This document shows positions 47,301-55,094 of a stretch of DNA of 64,000 nt, piece after piece (within the stretch, counting starts at the first letter, position 1; every line of letters starts with the position of its first letter). The notes below the pieces were generated by a model that saw only the letters and a program-made list of their open reading frames with translations, was not told the origin of the DNA and did no database searches. The stretch is from assembly GCF_009183655.1 (NCBI RefSeq), contig NZ_WEIO01000010.1:45416-109415 (forward strand), written 5' to 3'. This DNA comes from Bacillus aerolatus. GTDB taxonomy: Bacteria > Bacillota > Bacilli > Bacillales > Domibacillaceae. A program made the position numbers and the translations under genes.

Positions 47301-48026
47301 GAAATTGAAGAGCGGATGAGCTGGATATACAAACATGAGCCGGCAACTCATCTGCGCTCGAAGCAGTCTGTCTCTGATTTAAAGCGGATGAATGACATTT
47401 TTAATGAGGGCGCAGGAACGGATCTTTCCCGCCAGTATCAGCGGCCTATTTTTAGCCGTCCGTCCTTTATGCAGAAAAAAGCACTCTCGCCGGCGGAAGC
47501 AGGAACGGCGCTTCATACGGTTATGCAGCACGTATCACTTAAGAAAGAGCCTGCAGCCGGAGAAGTTGAAAGACTGTTGAACGATTTAATTGCCCGCGAA
47601 CTGTTAACAGCCGATCAGGCGGCGTCAGTCGATCCTAAAAAGATTGCCGCTTTTTTCCAGACAGATATCGGTCAGGTACTGTTGCAGGCAGACCACGTCT
47701 ATAGGGAAACACCTTTTAACATGGGAGTAAAAGCGAGCGAGCTTCACCCCGAGTGGGAAGGACCGGAAGAAACGGTTCTCGTACAGGGAGTGATTGACTG
47801 TCTCATCGAAAAAGACGGAAAGCTGTACTTACTTGATTATAAAACAGATAAAATAGCCGGACGTTTTCCGGGAGGATTTGAGCAGGGCAAGCCGGTTCTT
47901 GAAGGCCGCTATCGTGTACAAATAAACTTGTATGCGCGGGCGATTGAACAAATTTGGAAGCGGAAAGTCGATAAGAAGTTTCTCTTCTTTTTTGACGGAG
48001 CTCATTTGCTGCAAATAAATGATTGA
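44307..48026 (+). CDS. addA: ATP-dependent helicase-nuclease subunit AddA
   Basis: 1239 residues. The start is the ATG within the end of addB, after GAGGAGG. The UvrD-type helicase has Walker A AAAAGSGKTAVL near residue 31, motif II FLDEYQDFN near residue 407 and motif VI VLYVALTRAKEKL. The C-terminal nuclease domain shows VQGVIDCLI and LLDYKTDK. AddA unwinds 3' to 5' and its nuclease cuts the 3' strand. A hairpin terminator follows 8 bases after the stop, so addBA appears to be a complete two-gene operon. Confidence 0.97.
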   Translation: MSNLIIPGKPEGASWTDDQWKAIAAKGRDILVAAAAGSGKTAVLVERIIRKVINKEVPVNIDELLVVTFTNAAAAEMRQRIGTALEKEMEKDPASNHLRRQLTLLNKASISTLHSFCLEVIRKYYYLIDIDPAFRIADEGELMLLRDEVLDDFLEDEYGAEGNEEFYRLVDTFSNDRSDEELQTIIHTLYDFAQSHPRPDEWLSGLWQLYDVSGGVEAIDSLPFIDTLKFYIDLQLEAAEAMLTECVDMVNMPGGPVPREAMFNNELQMIRRLRAAVPSWQKLYEEMQAIDFPTLKSCKGEEYDPELTEQSKELRTEAKEIVKKLQEEYFSHKPESYLNNMGEMKETIAALARLVQRFADRFQAVKREKGLVDFSDLEHFTLEILTGEENGLSEAALAYQQRFKEIFLDEYQDFNIVQESIVRLLKTGEEENGNLFMVGDVKQSIYRFRLAEPNLFLSKYRRFTTDGENSGLRIDLAQNFRSRAEVLAGTNFLFKQVMDVKIGEIEYDQQAELVKGASYPEQVPFPVEVAIIDQGAKSDSDDLDIKDAEQSELEARWMAEKVRELIDSRHPVYDPKTKAERPVQYRDIVILLRSMPWAGVIKEEFKRAGIPLHAKVSNGYFQAMEVAVMISLLKVIDNPYQDIPLASVLRSPIVRCTENELSVIRLASKSASYYEAVQSFVSTRPEPRHEQLHEKVSKFLEKLSSWRALGRHGALSALVWQLYRDTHFYDFVGGMPGGKQRQANLRALYDRARQYEETSFRGLFRFLRFVERMQERGDDLGEAGALSEQEDVVRLMTIHASKGLEFPVVFVAGLNRQFNMMDLHKNYLLDKEFGIGAKYVHAEKRISYPSLPQLALKRKKRLELLAEEMRVLYVALTRAKEKLFLLGTVKDAEKTAAKWKKSERNPEWLLGNAERASAKSYLDWAGPALARHLDYDITGRSHSAVPAALAEHPSKWSIQTVSAESLQQKELEQTEESGGLLEKVQSFERVSISSPFKAEIEERMSWIYKHEPATHLRSKQSVSDLKRMNDIFNEGAGTDLSRQYQRPIFSRPSFMQKKALSPAEAGTALHTVMQHVSLKKEPAAGEVERLLNDLIARELLTADQAASVDPKKIAAFFQTDIGQVLLQADHVYRETPFNMGVKASELHPEWEGPEETVLVQGVIDCLIEKDGKLYLLDYKTDKIAGRFPGGFEQGKPVLEGRYRVQINLYARAIEQIWKRKVDKKFLFFFDGAHLLQIND

Positions 48027-48033
48027 CTGTAAA

Positions 48034-48086
48034 ATGGACGCCTCGGCTGGAGCCTTTGTTTCTGCTGTGGGCGTCTATTTTTTAGC
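48034..48086 (+). terminator. Terminator after addA
   Basis: GGACGCC pairs with GGGCGTC across a 30-base region, followed by TATTTTTTA. The loop is long, so efficiency is uncertain. Confidence 0.65.
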
Positions 48087-48167
48087 AGAAATCATAACTT
48101 CTCCGTTTTCTTTTTAATGATGTTATGATGGAAAAAGAAATGGAGAAAGAGAGGGAGGAAGAAGAGT

Positions 48168-49352
48168 GTGCAATTAACACCCGTCAAAGAGGAGCAGCGC
48201 ATCGTGACGCTGGACAGTTTGCGCAGTTTGGCGCTTTTAGGTATTTTTTTAGTTAATATGATTTCTTTCCATTCGCCTTATTTATACTACAACCCGTATG
48301 AATGGTGGAAAGGGGCAGAAGATGCTTGGCATTACCAGTGGATCGATATTTTCGTACAGGGAAGTTTTTATCCGCTGTTTGCCATGATGTTTGGCTTTGG
48401 CGCTGCGATGCAAATGGAGAATGCCGCCAAAAGAGGCCAGTCATTTACAGCGGCCGGCATTCGCCGCTTTACTTTTTTGTTGCTGATTGGCCTCATTCAT
48501 GCTTTTTTTATCTGGTCCGGGGATATTTTAATTAATTATGCAATTCTTGGATTTTTATTGTTGCTGTTTTTGCGGCTTTCTGGAAAAATGTTAATTATCA
48601 TCGGCAGTTTATTATTGTTTTTACCGAACGCCTTTCTCGGCACCCTGCTCGTGCTGATGGCTGCCGTTGATCCGACGAGTGCCGAGCAGTGGACAGATAT
48701 TGTCGGCATTGAGAGCTCCATTGCCGCCTACAGCAGCGGCACGTTTGCAGAAATAACAGAACAGCGGACGGCCGACTGGCTGGTGGCAAATGGGCCCGCA
48801 ACACTTTGGGTGCAGCTGATTGCTATTTTTCCGCATTTGCTTATCGGGGCAGGGGCGCAGAAATTGCAAGTATTCACTAGATGGCACAAACGGCCTGTCA
48901 TCGCTTTTATCACGTTTGTGAGTTTCTTCGTAACAGGGATCATTTTGAAAGGACTGCCGTACATCATTGCTTCGAATCTTGCCTACGTATATATCCAGGA
49001 TTCTATCGGCGGACCGCTTCTCGCTGTCAGCTACGCAGCGTTAGTGATCGGGATTGGCTCCATGAAAAATATAGGAAAGCTGCTGAAGCCTTTCGCAGCG
49101 GCAGGTCGAATGTCATTGACAAACTATTTGCTGCAGTCGGTGATTGGTACGCTCATTTTTTACCATTACGGATTCGGCTTGTATGGACAAGTACAGTTGT
49201 CCACCGGTGTCTGGATCGTTTTGGCCGTCTTTGCCGGACAAGTGATCCTTTCCGAACTTTGGTTGTCCAAGTTTAAGAGGGGACCGATGGAACACTTGTG
49301 GCGTAAAGCCACTTACGGATTTCAACAAGTAAGAAAAACAGAGAGTGAATAA
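48168..49352 (+). CDS. DUF418 family membrane protein
   Basis: 394 residues with roughly nine to ten membrane helices, starting at a GTG 9 bases after GGGAGG. The N-terminus has the DUF418 hallmark RIVTLDSLRSLALLGIFLVNM, followed by YPLFAMMFGFGAAMQ and IRRFTFLLLIGLIHAFFIWSGDIL. The C-terminal DUF418 core has GRMSLTNYLLQSVIGTLIFYHYGFGLYG. Relatives are YeiB, YxaH and YrkO; a transport or acyltransferase-like role has been suggested, but none is shown. It is followed after 15 bases by yisK, although co-function is not known. Confidence 0.9.
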   Translation: MQLTPVKEEQRIVTLDSLRSLALLGIFLVNMISFHSPYLYYNPYEWWKGAEDAWHYQWIDIFVQGSFYPLFAMMFGFGAAMQMENAAKRGQSFTAAGIRRFTFLLLIGLIHAFFIWSGDILINYAILGFLLLLFLRLSGKMLIIIGSLLLFLPNAFLGTLLVLMAAVDPTSAEQWTDIVGIESSIAAYSSGTFAEITEQRTADWLVANGPATLWVQLIAIFPHLLIGAGAQKLQVFTRWHKRPVIAFITFVSFFVTGIILKGLPYIIASNLAYVYIQDSIGGPLLAVSYAALVIGIGSMKNIGKLLKPFAAAGRMSLTNYLLQSVIGTLIFYHYGFGLYGQVQLSTGVWIVLAVFAGQVILSELWLSKFKRGPMEHLWRKATYGFQQVRKTESE

Positions 49353-49367
49353 AAGGGGGACGAAACG

Positions 49368-50270
49368 GTGAAATTTATTAGCTATCGTGCAAATGGAGAA
49401 GAAACATACGGGGTATATTTGGAAGAAGAAAAAACGGTCTGGAATCTGCAGACGCTTGAAGCAAGTGTATCGGGTGAAAGAACTCTCCCTGATACGCTGC
49501 TTGAAGCGATAGCAGCTGGTGAAGAATTAGTAATCTGCGCCCAAAAGTGGCTGCGGACAGCTGAAGAAAAAGAGAAGAAAGAAGCGGCTGTTTCTGCAGA
49601 AGAAGTCGAGTGGCTCGCTCCGATTCCGCGCCCTTCTAAAAACATTATGTGCATCGGGAAAAATTACCGTGACCATGCGATTGAAATGGGCGGCGAAGAA
49701 AGCATCCCGTCTAACTTGATGGTTTTCACGAAAGCGCCGACTGCTGTAATTGCAGCGAACGAATTGATTCCAGCTTACACGGAATTGACGGAAGCGCTTG
49801 ATTATGAAGGAGAGCTTGCAGTAATCATCGGCAGACGTGGAAAGGGTATCTCAAAAGAAGCAGCACTTGATTATATTTTCGGCTACACGATTATTAATGA
49901 TGTGACAGCGCGCGACATTCAAAAGCGCCATAAGCAGTTTTTCCTCGGCAAAAGCTTGGACGGCACTTGTCCGATGGGCCCGTGGATCGTTTCGAAAGAT
50001 GAGGTGCAAGATCCTCATCAATTAAATATTGAAACGAAAGTAAATGGGGATATCCGCCAGCAGTCCAATACAGCGCACTTTATTTTTCCGATTGATGACA
50101 TTATTGCCACGCTTTCTAAAGGAATGACGCTTGAACCTGGTGATATCATCGCGACAGGTACACCGGCCGGAGTAGGTCAAGGAATGAATCCGCCGGGCTT
50201 GCTGAAGTCAGGGGATGTTGTCGAAATTAAAATTGAACAAATTGGTACATTAACAAATAAGGTCCAATAA
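49368..50270 (+). CDS. yisK: Fumarylacetoacetate hydrolase family protein YisK
   Basis: 300 residues. The first 90 form the YisK-type N-terminal lid; the FAH domain begins with NIMCIGKNYRDHAIEMG. Metal-binding acids are in DYEGELAVIIGRRG, and FGYTIINDVTARDIQ and GKSLDGTCPMGPWIV follow, with ATGTPAGVGQGM near the end. B. subtilis YisK is an oxaloacetate decarboxylase and affects cell-wall-related processes through Mbl. The ribosome site AAGGGGGAC is about seven bases before the GTG start. yisL follows, as in B. subtilis. Confidence 0.94.
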   Translation: MKFISYRANGEETYGVYLEEEKTVWNLQTLEASVSGERTLPDTLLEAIAAGEELVICAQKWLRTAEEKEKKEAAVSAEEVEWLAPIPRPSKNIMCIGKNYRDHAIEMGGEESIPSNLMVFTKAPTAVIAANELIPAYTELTEALDYEGELAVIIGRRGKGISKEAALDYIFGYTIINDVTARDIQKRHKQFFLGKSLDGTCPMGPWIVSKDEVQDPHQLNIETKVNGDIRQQSNTAHFIFPIDDIIATLSKGMTLEPGDIIATGTPAGVGQGMNPPGLLKSGDVVEIKIEQIGTLTNKVQ

Positions 50271-50347
50271 TGCCCGTCACATCATTTCCTTCTCTTTTGG
50301 CAAAATGATACTATATAGAAGGAAAGAAGAAAGGAGGAGGGAATGAC

Positions 50348-50710
50348 GTGGAAAGTTTATTTTTTAACAGTACCCATCTACATATCACGACTTGGGTCAT
50401 TGCGGTTGTTTTATTTTTTATCGCTCTTGGCAAATATTCAACGGGTGCTCACATGGCATTAAGGCTATTTTACGTACTCGTATTAGCAACTGGTTTATTG
50501 CTCTTTATTAAACACCATTCAATCAATGATATGCTGTACGGCATGAAAATGCTCGCTGGCTTCTTAACGATCGGGTTAATGGAAATGGTGCTCGTGCGCA
50601 AGAAAAAAGGAAAAGAGACGAGCAAAGTGCTGATCGGCACGATTGTGCTGCTGATCGTGACGCTATACTTAGGCTTTAAACTGCCGGTGGGCTTAAATTT
50701 CTTTGCCTGA
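50348..50710 (+). CDS. yisL: YisL family membrane protein (UPF0344)
   Basis: 120 residues with four membrane helices, starting at a GTG after AAAGGAGGAGGG. Recognisable family segments are THLHITTWVIAVVLFFIA, ARLFYVLVL-like MALRLFYVLVLATGLLLF and YGMKMLAGFLTIGLMEMVL. The function is unknown. The yisK-yisL order is conserved with B. subtilis. The 333 bases after the stop contain two repeat elements (50738-50806 and 50866-50939) and then the amylase-like gene. Confidence 0.93.
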   Translation: MESLFFNSTHLHITTWVIAVVLFFIALGKYSTGAHMALRLFYVLVLATGLLLFIKHHSINDMLYGMKMLAGFLTIGLMEMVLVRKKKGKETSKVLIGTIVLLIVTLYLGFKLPVGLNFFA

Positions 50711-50737
50711 ATAGAAATATGAATGAAGCAGTCCCTA

Positions 50738-50806
50738 AGTGCCTGGTTCCTCTGCACGCTGATATATAGTTTTTTATACTATGTGTTGGCAGAGGTGTCC
50801 GGCACT
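50738..50806 (+). repeat. GTGCC...GGCAC long hairpin
   Basis: AAGTGCCTGGTTCCTCTGC and GCAGAGGTGTCCGGCACTT pair imperfectly, with an ATATAGT/ACTAT arm in the loop; TTCTATTCT follows. A related hairpin is at 32132-32194, so it may be a family of terminator-like repeats. Confidence 0.7.
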
Positions 50807-50865
50807 TTTCTATTCTATCGTCTAGGAAATGATAAGTTTGCAGAGGGATAACTTTGAGAGTTTTG

Positions 50866-50939
50866 GATCGGCGTCCAGTTCCATTGCCTAGCCCCTCGTC
50901 TTGTGCTTGTCGGAGCTAATCAAGGCGCTTTTGTTCTCA
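50866..50939 (-). repeat. Structured interspersed repeat, copy 5 (short form)
   Basis: On the minus strand AAAAGCGCCTTGATTAGCTC and GACAAGCACAAGACGAG run straight into GGGGCTAGGC and GGAACTGGAC. The inner variable arm present in the other copies is absent. Confidence 0.8.
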
Positions 50940-51043
50940 TTTCTTGTAGATTTGTTGAACTTTCCTTTTTGTGTTTGACGGCACGCATGGAAAAGCTTAA
51001 TCTTAAAAGCGGTACGATCATTTATTTGTGGGGGGAAGCGGAA

Positions 51044-52549
51044 GTGAAAAGAAGGCTATGCTCGCTTATCTTATTGCCGTTTCTTCTTTTATACGCCTTT
51101 CCTGTCGGCGCTGTAGAAAAAGAAGAACAAACGTGGCAAGATGAAACGATGTATTATTTAATGACAGATCGTTTTAATAATGGGACTAATAAAAATGATA
51201 AAGAAATAAATAACAATGATCCGCTAGCTTATCAAGGCGGCGACTTTTCAGGCGCAGCCGCTAAACTGGATTACATACAGGAGATGGGATTCACTTCCAT
51301 CATTATCAGTCCAGTTTTTGAAAATGCCAAAGGTGGTTATCATGGCTACTGGATAACTAATTTTTATAAACCAAACGAGCAGTTCGGCACGATGAAGGAA
51401 TTGAATCACCTCGTAAAAGAAGCACATGACCGCGACATGAAAGTGCTTGTTGATTTCCCAGTTACACAAGTTAGCCCGTCCCACCCGTGGGCGAAAGATT
51501 CGGCGAAAGCGGACTGGTTTAAAAAGAAAAATGCACAGCCAGAGGAAAAGTGGCTCGGAACAATGGCTGCGCTTAATCTCGAGAATGAAGAAGTAAAGAA
51601 GGAACTGATCAAAGCAGGCAAGTGGTGGATCGAGAAAGCGGACGTGGATGGCTACTACTTAAGTGATGCAGCAAATGCCCCTTTATCTTTCTGGCAAGAC
51701 TTTTCAAAACAAGTAAAGCAGCAAAAAAGCTCCTTCTTTTTACTCGGTGAAAGCAACGAAAACATAGACATTAAGCGCTTTGAAGCGTCTGGCTTGGATA
51801 GCATGATGAACACTGAACTTTCTGCTTCACTTCGGGAGCAGTTTAAAAATGTGAAACAGCCTTCTGAAGGAACTGTGTCACTTTTGAAAGAAACGCCGTA
51901 CAGAGAAGCTTTTTTATCAGCAAACTTTTTAGACTCCAACAAAACAGATCGCTTTACGAAAGAAATGGTAGAAGAAAACGTTTTTCCGGGCACGCGCTGG
52001 ATGCTCGCATTAACTTACCTATATACCGTACCGGGACTGCCGGTCGTTTATTATGGATCAGAAGTGGCTCTTAATGGGGAAGAAGGAGTGGACAGCCACC
52101 GCCTGCTCAGCTTCAAGGAAGATCAGGAATTGATTGATTACATGAAGAAAATCGGCGAATTGCGCCAGCAGCTGCCGGCTTTAACCCGCGGCTCTTATGA
52201 ACCGATTTATGATAAAGACGGCATGACTGTCTTTAAGCGTGAATATAAAGACGAAACGATCGTGGTAGCTGTGAATAATTCAGATAAAGCGCAAAAAGTG
52301 AGTATTCCAGCTGCTGAGCTTGACCGCAACAAAGAATTGCGCGGCTTGCTCGCCGGTGACATGGTCCGGCCGGAAGAAGACCGGTTCACGCTTATCCTTG
52401 ACAGGGAAGAATCAGAAATATATGCATTGGCCGAAAAAACCGGCATTAATAAGATGTTTATCGCAGCGCTTGCTGCTGTGTATGTCGTTTTTATGATTTT
52501 TCTTTATCTCGTTTGGAAACGGGGAAGAGCGGCGCGCCGTAATAACTAA
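51044..52549 (+). CDS. Membrane-anchored GH13 alpha-amylase-like protein, catalytic residues lost
   Basis: 501 residues from the GTG after GGGGGGAAGCG. A signal peptide (about residues 1-23, ending VGA) is followed by a GH13 barrel and a C-terminal beta domain. A final membrane helix (about 470-490) has a basic tail. The fold markers GYHGYW and GTMKELNHLVKEAHDRDMKVL are present. Catalytic positions are not: region I reads DFPVTQVSPSHPW (NH replaced by TQ), region II GYYLSDAAN at 203-211 (Arg and nucleophile Asp replaced by Tyr and Ser), and region IV FLDSNKTDRF (NHD replaced by SNK). Only the general-acid Glu236 remains. It should be anchored outside the membrane and bind rather than cut glucan. 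Confidence 0.9.
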   Translation: MKRRLCSLILLPFLLLYAFPVGAVEKEEQTWQDETMYYLMTDRFNNGTNKNDKEINNNDPLAYQGGDFSGAAAKLDYIQEMGFTSIIISPVFENAKGGYHGYWITNFYKPNEQFGTMKELNHLVKEAHDRDMKVLVDFPVTQVSPSHPWAKDSAKADWFKKKNAQPEEKWLGTMAALNLENEEVKKELIKAGKWWIEKADVDGYYLSDAANAPLSFWQDFSKQVKQQKSSFFLLGESNENIDIKRFEASGLDSMMNTELSASLREQFKNVKQPSEGTVSLLKETPYREAFLSANFLDSNKTDRFTKEMVEENVFPGTRWMLALTYLYTVPGLPVVYYGSEVALNGEEGVDSHRLLSFKEDQELIDYMKKIGELRQQLPALTRGSYEPIYDKDGMTVFKREYKDETIVVAVNNSDKAQKVSIPAAELDRNKELRGLLAGDMVRPEEDRFTLILDREESEIYALAEKTGINKMFIAALAAVYVVFMIFLYLVWKRGRAARRNN

Positions 52550-52588
52550 GAAAAAACCTTTGAAGTCTGGACTTCAAAGGTTTTTTCG
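52549..52588 (+). terminator. Terminator after the amylase-like gene
   Basis: AAAAAACCTTTGAAGTC pairs with GACTTCAAAGGTTTTTT over a 4-base loop; A and T runs make it functional in both directions. Confidence 0.92.
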
Positions 52589-52612
52589 GGTTGCTGTTAT
52601 CAAAAAGTTGCC

Positions 52613-53479
52613 TTAGCCGTTCACAATCGTTCCACCGTTCACGTGGATCATTTGACCGGAAATGTAGCTGGAGTCGCTGCTTGCCAAAAAGACGTAGGCA
52701 GGCGCTAATTCAACAGGCTGGCCCGCACGGCCAAATGGCGTATCGGCACCAAACTTCGCTACTTTTTCCGCGGTAAAAGTGGAAGGAATGAGCGGTGTCC
52801 AAATCGGACCGGGAGCAACGCCATTGACGCGGATGCCGTCTTTGGCAAGAGACATCGCAAGCGACCGCGTAAACGAAACGATCGCTCCTTTTGTTGACGA
52901 ATAATCAATGAGCGTTGGATTTCCTTGATAAGCAGTGATTGAAGCGGTATTAATAATGCTCGCGCCTTTTTTCAAATGAGGAAGAACGGCTTTTGTCATA
53001 TAAATATAGCCGAAAATGTTCGTGCGAAATGTTTTTTCGAGCTGCTCGGCTGTGATATCCAATAGGCTGTTCTGCGGATGCTGCTCGCCGGCGTTATTGA
53101 CAAGAATATCGATTTGGCCGAATTCACCGAGTGTTTTTTGTACGGCTTCTTTACAAAAATCTTCCGACCCGATGTCGCCGGCAATCAGCAGGCATTGTCT
53201 GCCTTCCTGTTCGATCAGCTTCTTCGTTTCTTCGGCATCTTCATGCTCGTTTAAATAAATGATGGCGACATCTGCGCCTTCACGAGCATAATAAACAGCC
53301 GCAGCTCGTCCAATGCCGCTGTCAGCCCCTGTAAATAAGGCTTTTTTGCCTTCCAACTTGCCGCTTCCTTTATAATCGCTATCAATGTGATCAGGCTTCG
53401 GATCCATTAACTCAGTTTTTCCGGGCTGGACGTCCTGATGCTGTTTTGGAAACGTTTGTTTTTGTTCTTGCTGGCTCAT
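52613..53479 (-). CDS. SDR-family oxidoreductase (YhdF/YdaD-like)
   Basis: 288 residues. A hydrophilic N-terminal extension of about 45 residues with KQHQDVQPG and MDPKPD precedes the Rossmann domain, as in the YdaD/YhdF/YhxC group. The cofactor motif is FTGADSGIGRAAA, NNAGEQHPQ follows, and the catalytic Ser-Tyr-Lys is in NTASITAYQG...YSSTKGAIV. The substrate is unknown; relatives are general-stress or alcohol/aldehyde dehydrogenases. The ribosome site AGGAGTG precedes the ATG. It converges with the amylase-like gene. Confidence 0.92.
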   Translation of the reverse strand: MSQQEQKQTFPKQHQDVQPGKTELMDPKPDHIDSDYKGSGKLEGKKALFTGADSGIGRAAAVYYAREGADVAIIYLNEHEDAEETKKLIEQEGRQCLLIAGDIGSEDFCKEAVQKTLGEFGQIDILVNNAGEQHPQNSLLDITAEQLEKTFRTNIFGYIYMTKAVLPHLKKGASIINTASITAYQGNPTLIDYSSTKGAIVSFTRSLAMSLAKDGIRVNGVAPGPIWTPLIPSTFTAEKVAKFGADTPFGRAGQPVELAPAYVFLASSDSSYISGQMIHVNGGTIVNG

Positions 53480-53560
53480 CTAATCACTCCTGATACAGAT
53501 TTTTTCATCCGTTTATGTTTACCCGGAGTGTACGTATTTAACCACTTATTTTACAGAAAA

Positions 53561-53588
53561 ACCGGATGGAGCCGCTCCATCCGGTAAA
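53561..53588 (-). terminator. Terminator after yajQ
   Basis: On the minus strand ACCGGATGGAGC pairs with GCTCCATCCGGT and is followed by TTTTCTG. Confidence 0.85.
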
Positions 53589-53595
53589 AGTGGGA

Positions 53596-54087
53596 TCAGC
53601 GGAAATTAACAAATTGCACATCCACTGGTAAATCGGCTTCACGGACAGCTGCCATGATTTTCTGCAAATCGTCTTTGTTTTTGCCCGTCACCCGCAGTTG
53701 ATCTTCTTGAATTTGAGATTTTACTTTTAATCCGCTTTCTTTAATGAGTGAATTGATTTTCTTTGCTGTATCTTTGTCGATGCCTTGCACCATTTTTGCA
53801 CGTTGGCGGACAGTGCCGCCTGAAGCGCCTTCCATTTTTCCGTAGTCGAGATTTTTCACTGGTACTGAACGTTTAATTAACTTGCCAAGCAGCACGTCTT
53901 TCAATTGCCCGAGTTTAAATTCATCATCGGAAAGAAGGACAAGCTCTTCATTATCAAGTGAAATTTCACTTTTGCTTCCTTTAAAGTCGTAGCGCGTCTG
54001 AACTTCTTTCATTGCTTGGGTAATCGCGTTCGTCACTTCTGAAAAATCTACTTTTGAAACGATATCAAATGAATTTTCTTTTGCCAT
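53596..54087 (-). CDS. yajQ: YajQ family cyclic-dinucleotide/nucleotide-binding protein
   Basis: 163 residues, the normal family size. The UPF0234 pattern is visible: [16 protein letters not shown] at the start, [34 protein letters not shown] and the C-terminal [16 protein letters not shown]. The fold is two ferredoxin-like domains. YajQ proteins bind nucleotides or RNA, and one in Xanthomonas binds cyclic di-GMP. The B. subtilis counterpart is YitK. Transcribed with its own terminator, downstream of the degV-family gene. Confidence 0.94.
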   Translation of the reverse strand: MAKENSFDIVSKVDFSEVTNAITQAMKEVQTRYDFKGSKSEISLDNEELVLLSDDEFKLGQLKDVLLGKLIKRSVPVKNLDYGKMEGASGGTVRQRAKMVQGIDKDTAKKINSLIKESGLKVKSQIQEDQLRVTGKNKDDLQKIMAAVREADLPVDVQFVNFR

Positions 54088-54131
54088 TTTTTATTCCGCC
54101 TTTCCAGTGAAGGTAATTTTTTATGAAGTGC

Positions 54132-54992
54132 TCAATCGGACAGTTGTGTTTCATTTAAGAAAAACAGCGCCACCGTTCCCGGACCTGCATGAGAAGCGAT
54201 TGTCGAGCCGATAATATGGGTATAAATCTCCTGAGAGTGAAAGCGTTCGGCAATCATCTTTTTCAACAGTTCGGCCGACTCGGAGTCATCTCCGTGGCTG
54301 ATGGCCACCCGCTGTACGTTAAGGTGTTTCCCGCGTTCCTCCATAATATCGAGCATACGGTTTAATGCTTTTTTGCGTCCGCGTACTTTTTCGAGAGGAA
54401 CAAGCCTGCCTTCTTCGACGTGTAAGATCGGTTTAATGTTTAACAGCCCGCCAATCCAGGCAGCGCTGTTTGACAGCCGGCCGCCTTTTGCAAGATGGCC
54501 AAGATCTTCTACGGTGAAAATATGCTCCATATGTTGACAATGGAATTGAATATCCGCTACAATGTCTTTTTTCAGCCATCCTTTTTGAAGACATTCGGCG
54601 GCGCTCATAACGATTAAACCATAACCTAAAGAAGCAGCTTTCGTATCGATGATGGTTAAATCGAGAGTAGGATGCGTTTCTTTTACTTGATCGCGCACCA
54701 TCACAGCGGTTTGATATGTACCGGAGAGGGCAGAGGAAAAAGCGGGATAAATGCCAGGTTCGCCGCTTTCCGCTAGTTCAGTAAATAGTTTTTCGAGCAA
54801 AAGCGGGGAAGCCTGGGACGTTTTTGGCATCCCGCCTTGACGAATGGCTTCGTAGACTTTTTTGGGGTTGATGCCTTTCATATCTTCAAAGTCCTCGCCG
54901 TTCAAATGCACATGGAGCGGGATTAACGTGATTTGGCAGCTATCAAAGAAATCGAGCGGCAAATCACAAGCTGAATCAGCAAATAATTTCAT
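54132..54992 (-). CDS. DegV family fatty-acid-binding protein
   Basis: 286 residues from the ATG at 54992, where homologues begin (MKLFADSACDLP); the frame is open for ten more codons. The DegV pattern is clear: SACDLPLDFFD near the N-terminus, PKTSQASP for the fatty-acid head group, SSALSGTYQTA and GHLAKGGRLSNSAAWIGGLLNIKPIL. DegV proteins act like FakB, presenting fatty acids to the FakA kinase. Resembles YitS of B. subtilis by position near yitT-yitU. It shares an upstream region with the divergent yitT. Confidence 0.93.
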   Translation of the reverse strand: MKLFADSACDLPLDFFDSCQITLIPLHVHLNGEDFEDMKGINPKKVYEAIRQGGMPKTSQASPLLLEKLFTELAESGEPGIYPAFSSALSGTYQTAVMVRDQVKETHPTLDLTIIDTKAASLGYGLIVMSAAECLQKGWLKKDIVADIQFHCQHMEHIFTVEDLGHLAKGGRLSNSAAWIGGLLNIKPILHVEEGRLVPLEKVRGRKKALNRMLDIMEERGKHLNVQRVAISHGDDSESAELLKKMIAERFHSQEIYTHIIGSTIASHAGPGTVALFFLNETQLSD

Positions 54993-55094
54993 TTGTTGAA
55001 AACCCCCTTTACCTTTCATCATTGTAAAGGCTTCTTAAGAAAATAACAATTAAATTTGGACCTGGCTGCCTGTCAGCCAGACAAAGGAGGAGAA

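Noticed and set aside
50903-51043. N-terminal extension of the amylase-like protein
   Set aside because: It runs through repeat copy 5, and the signal peptide at the GTG 51044 would become internal.
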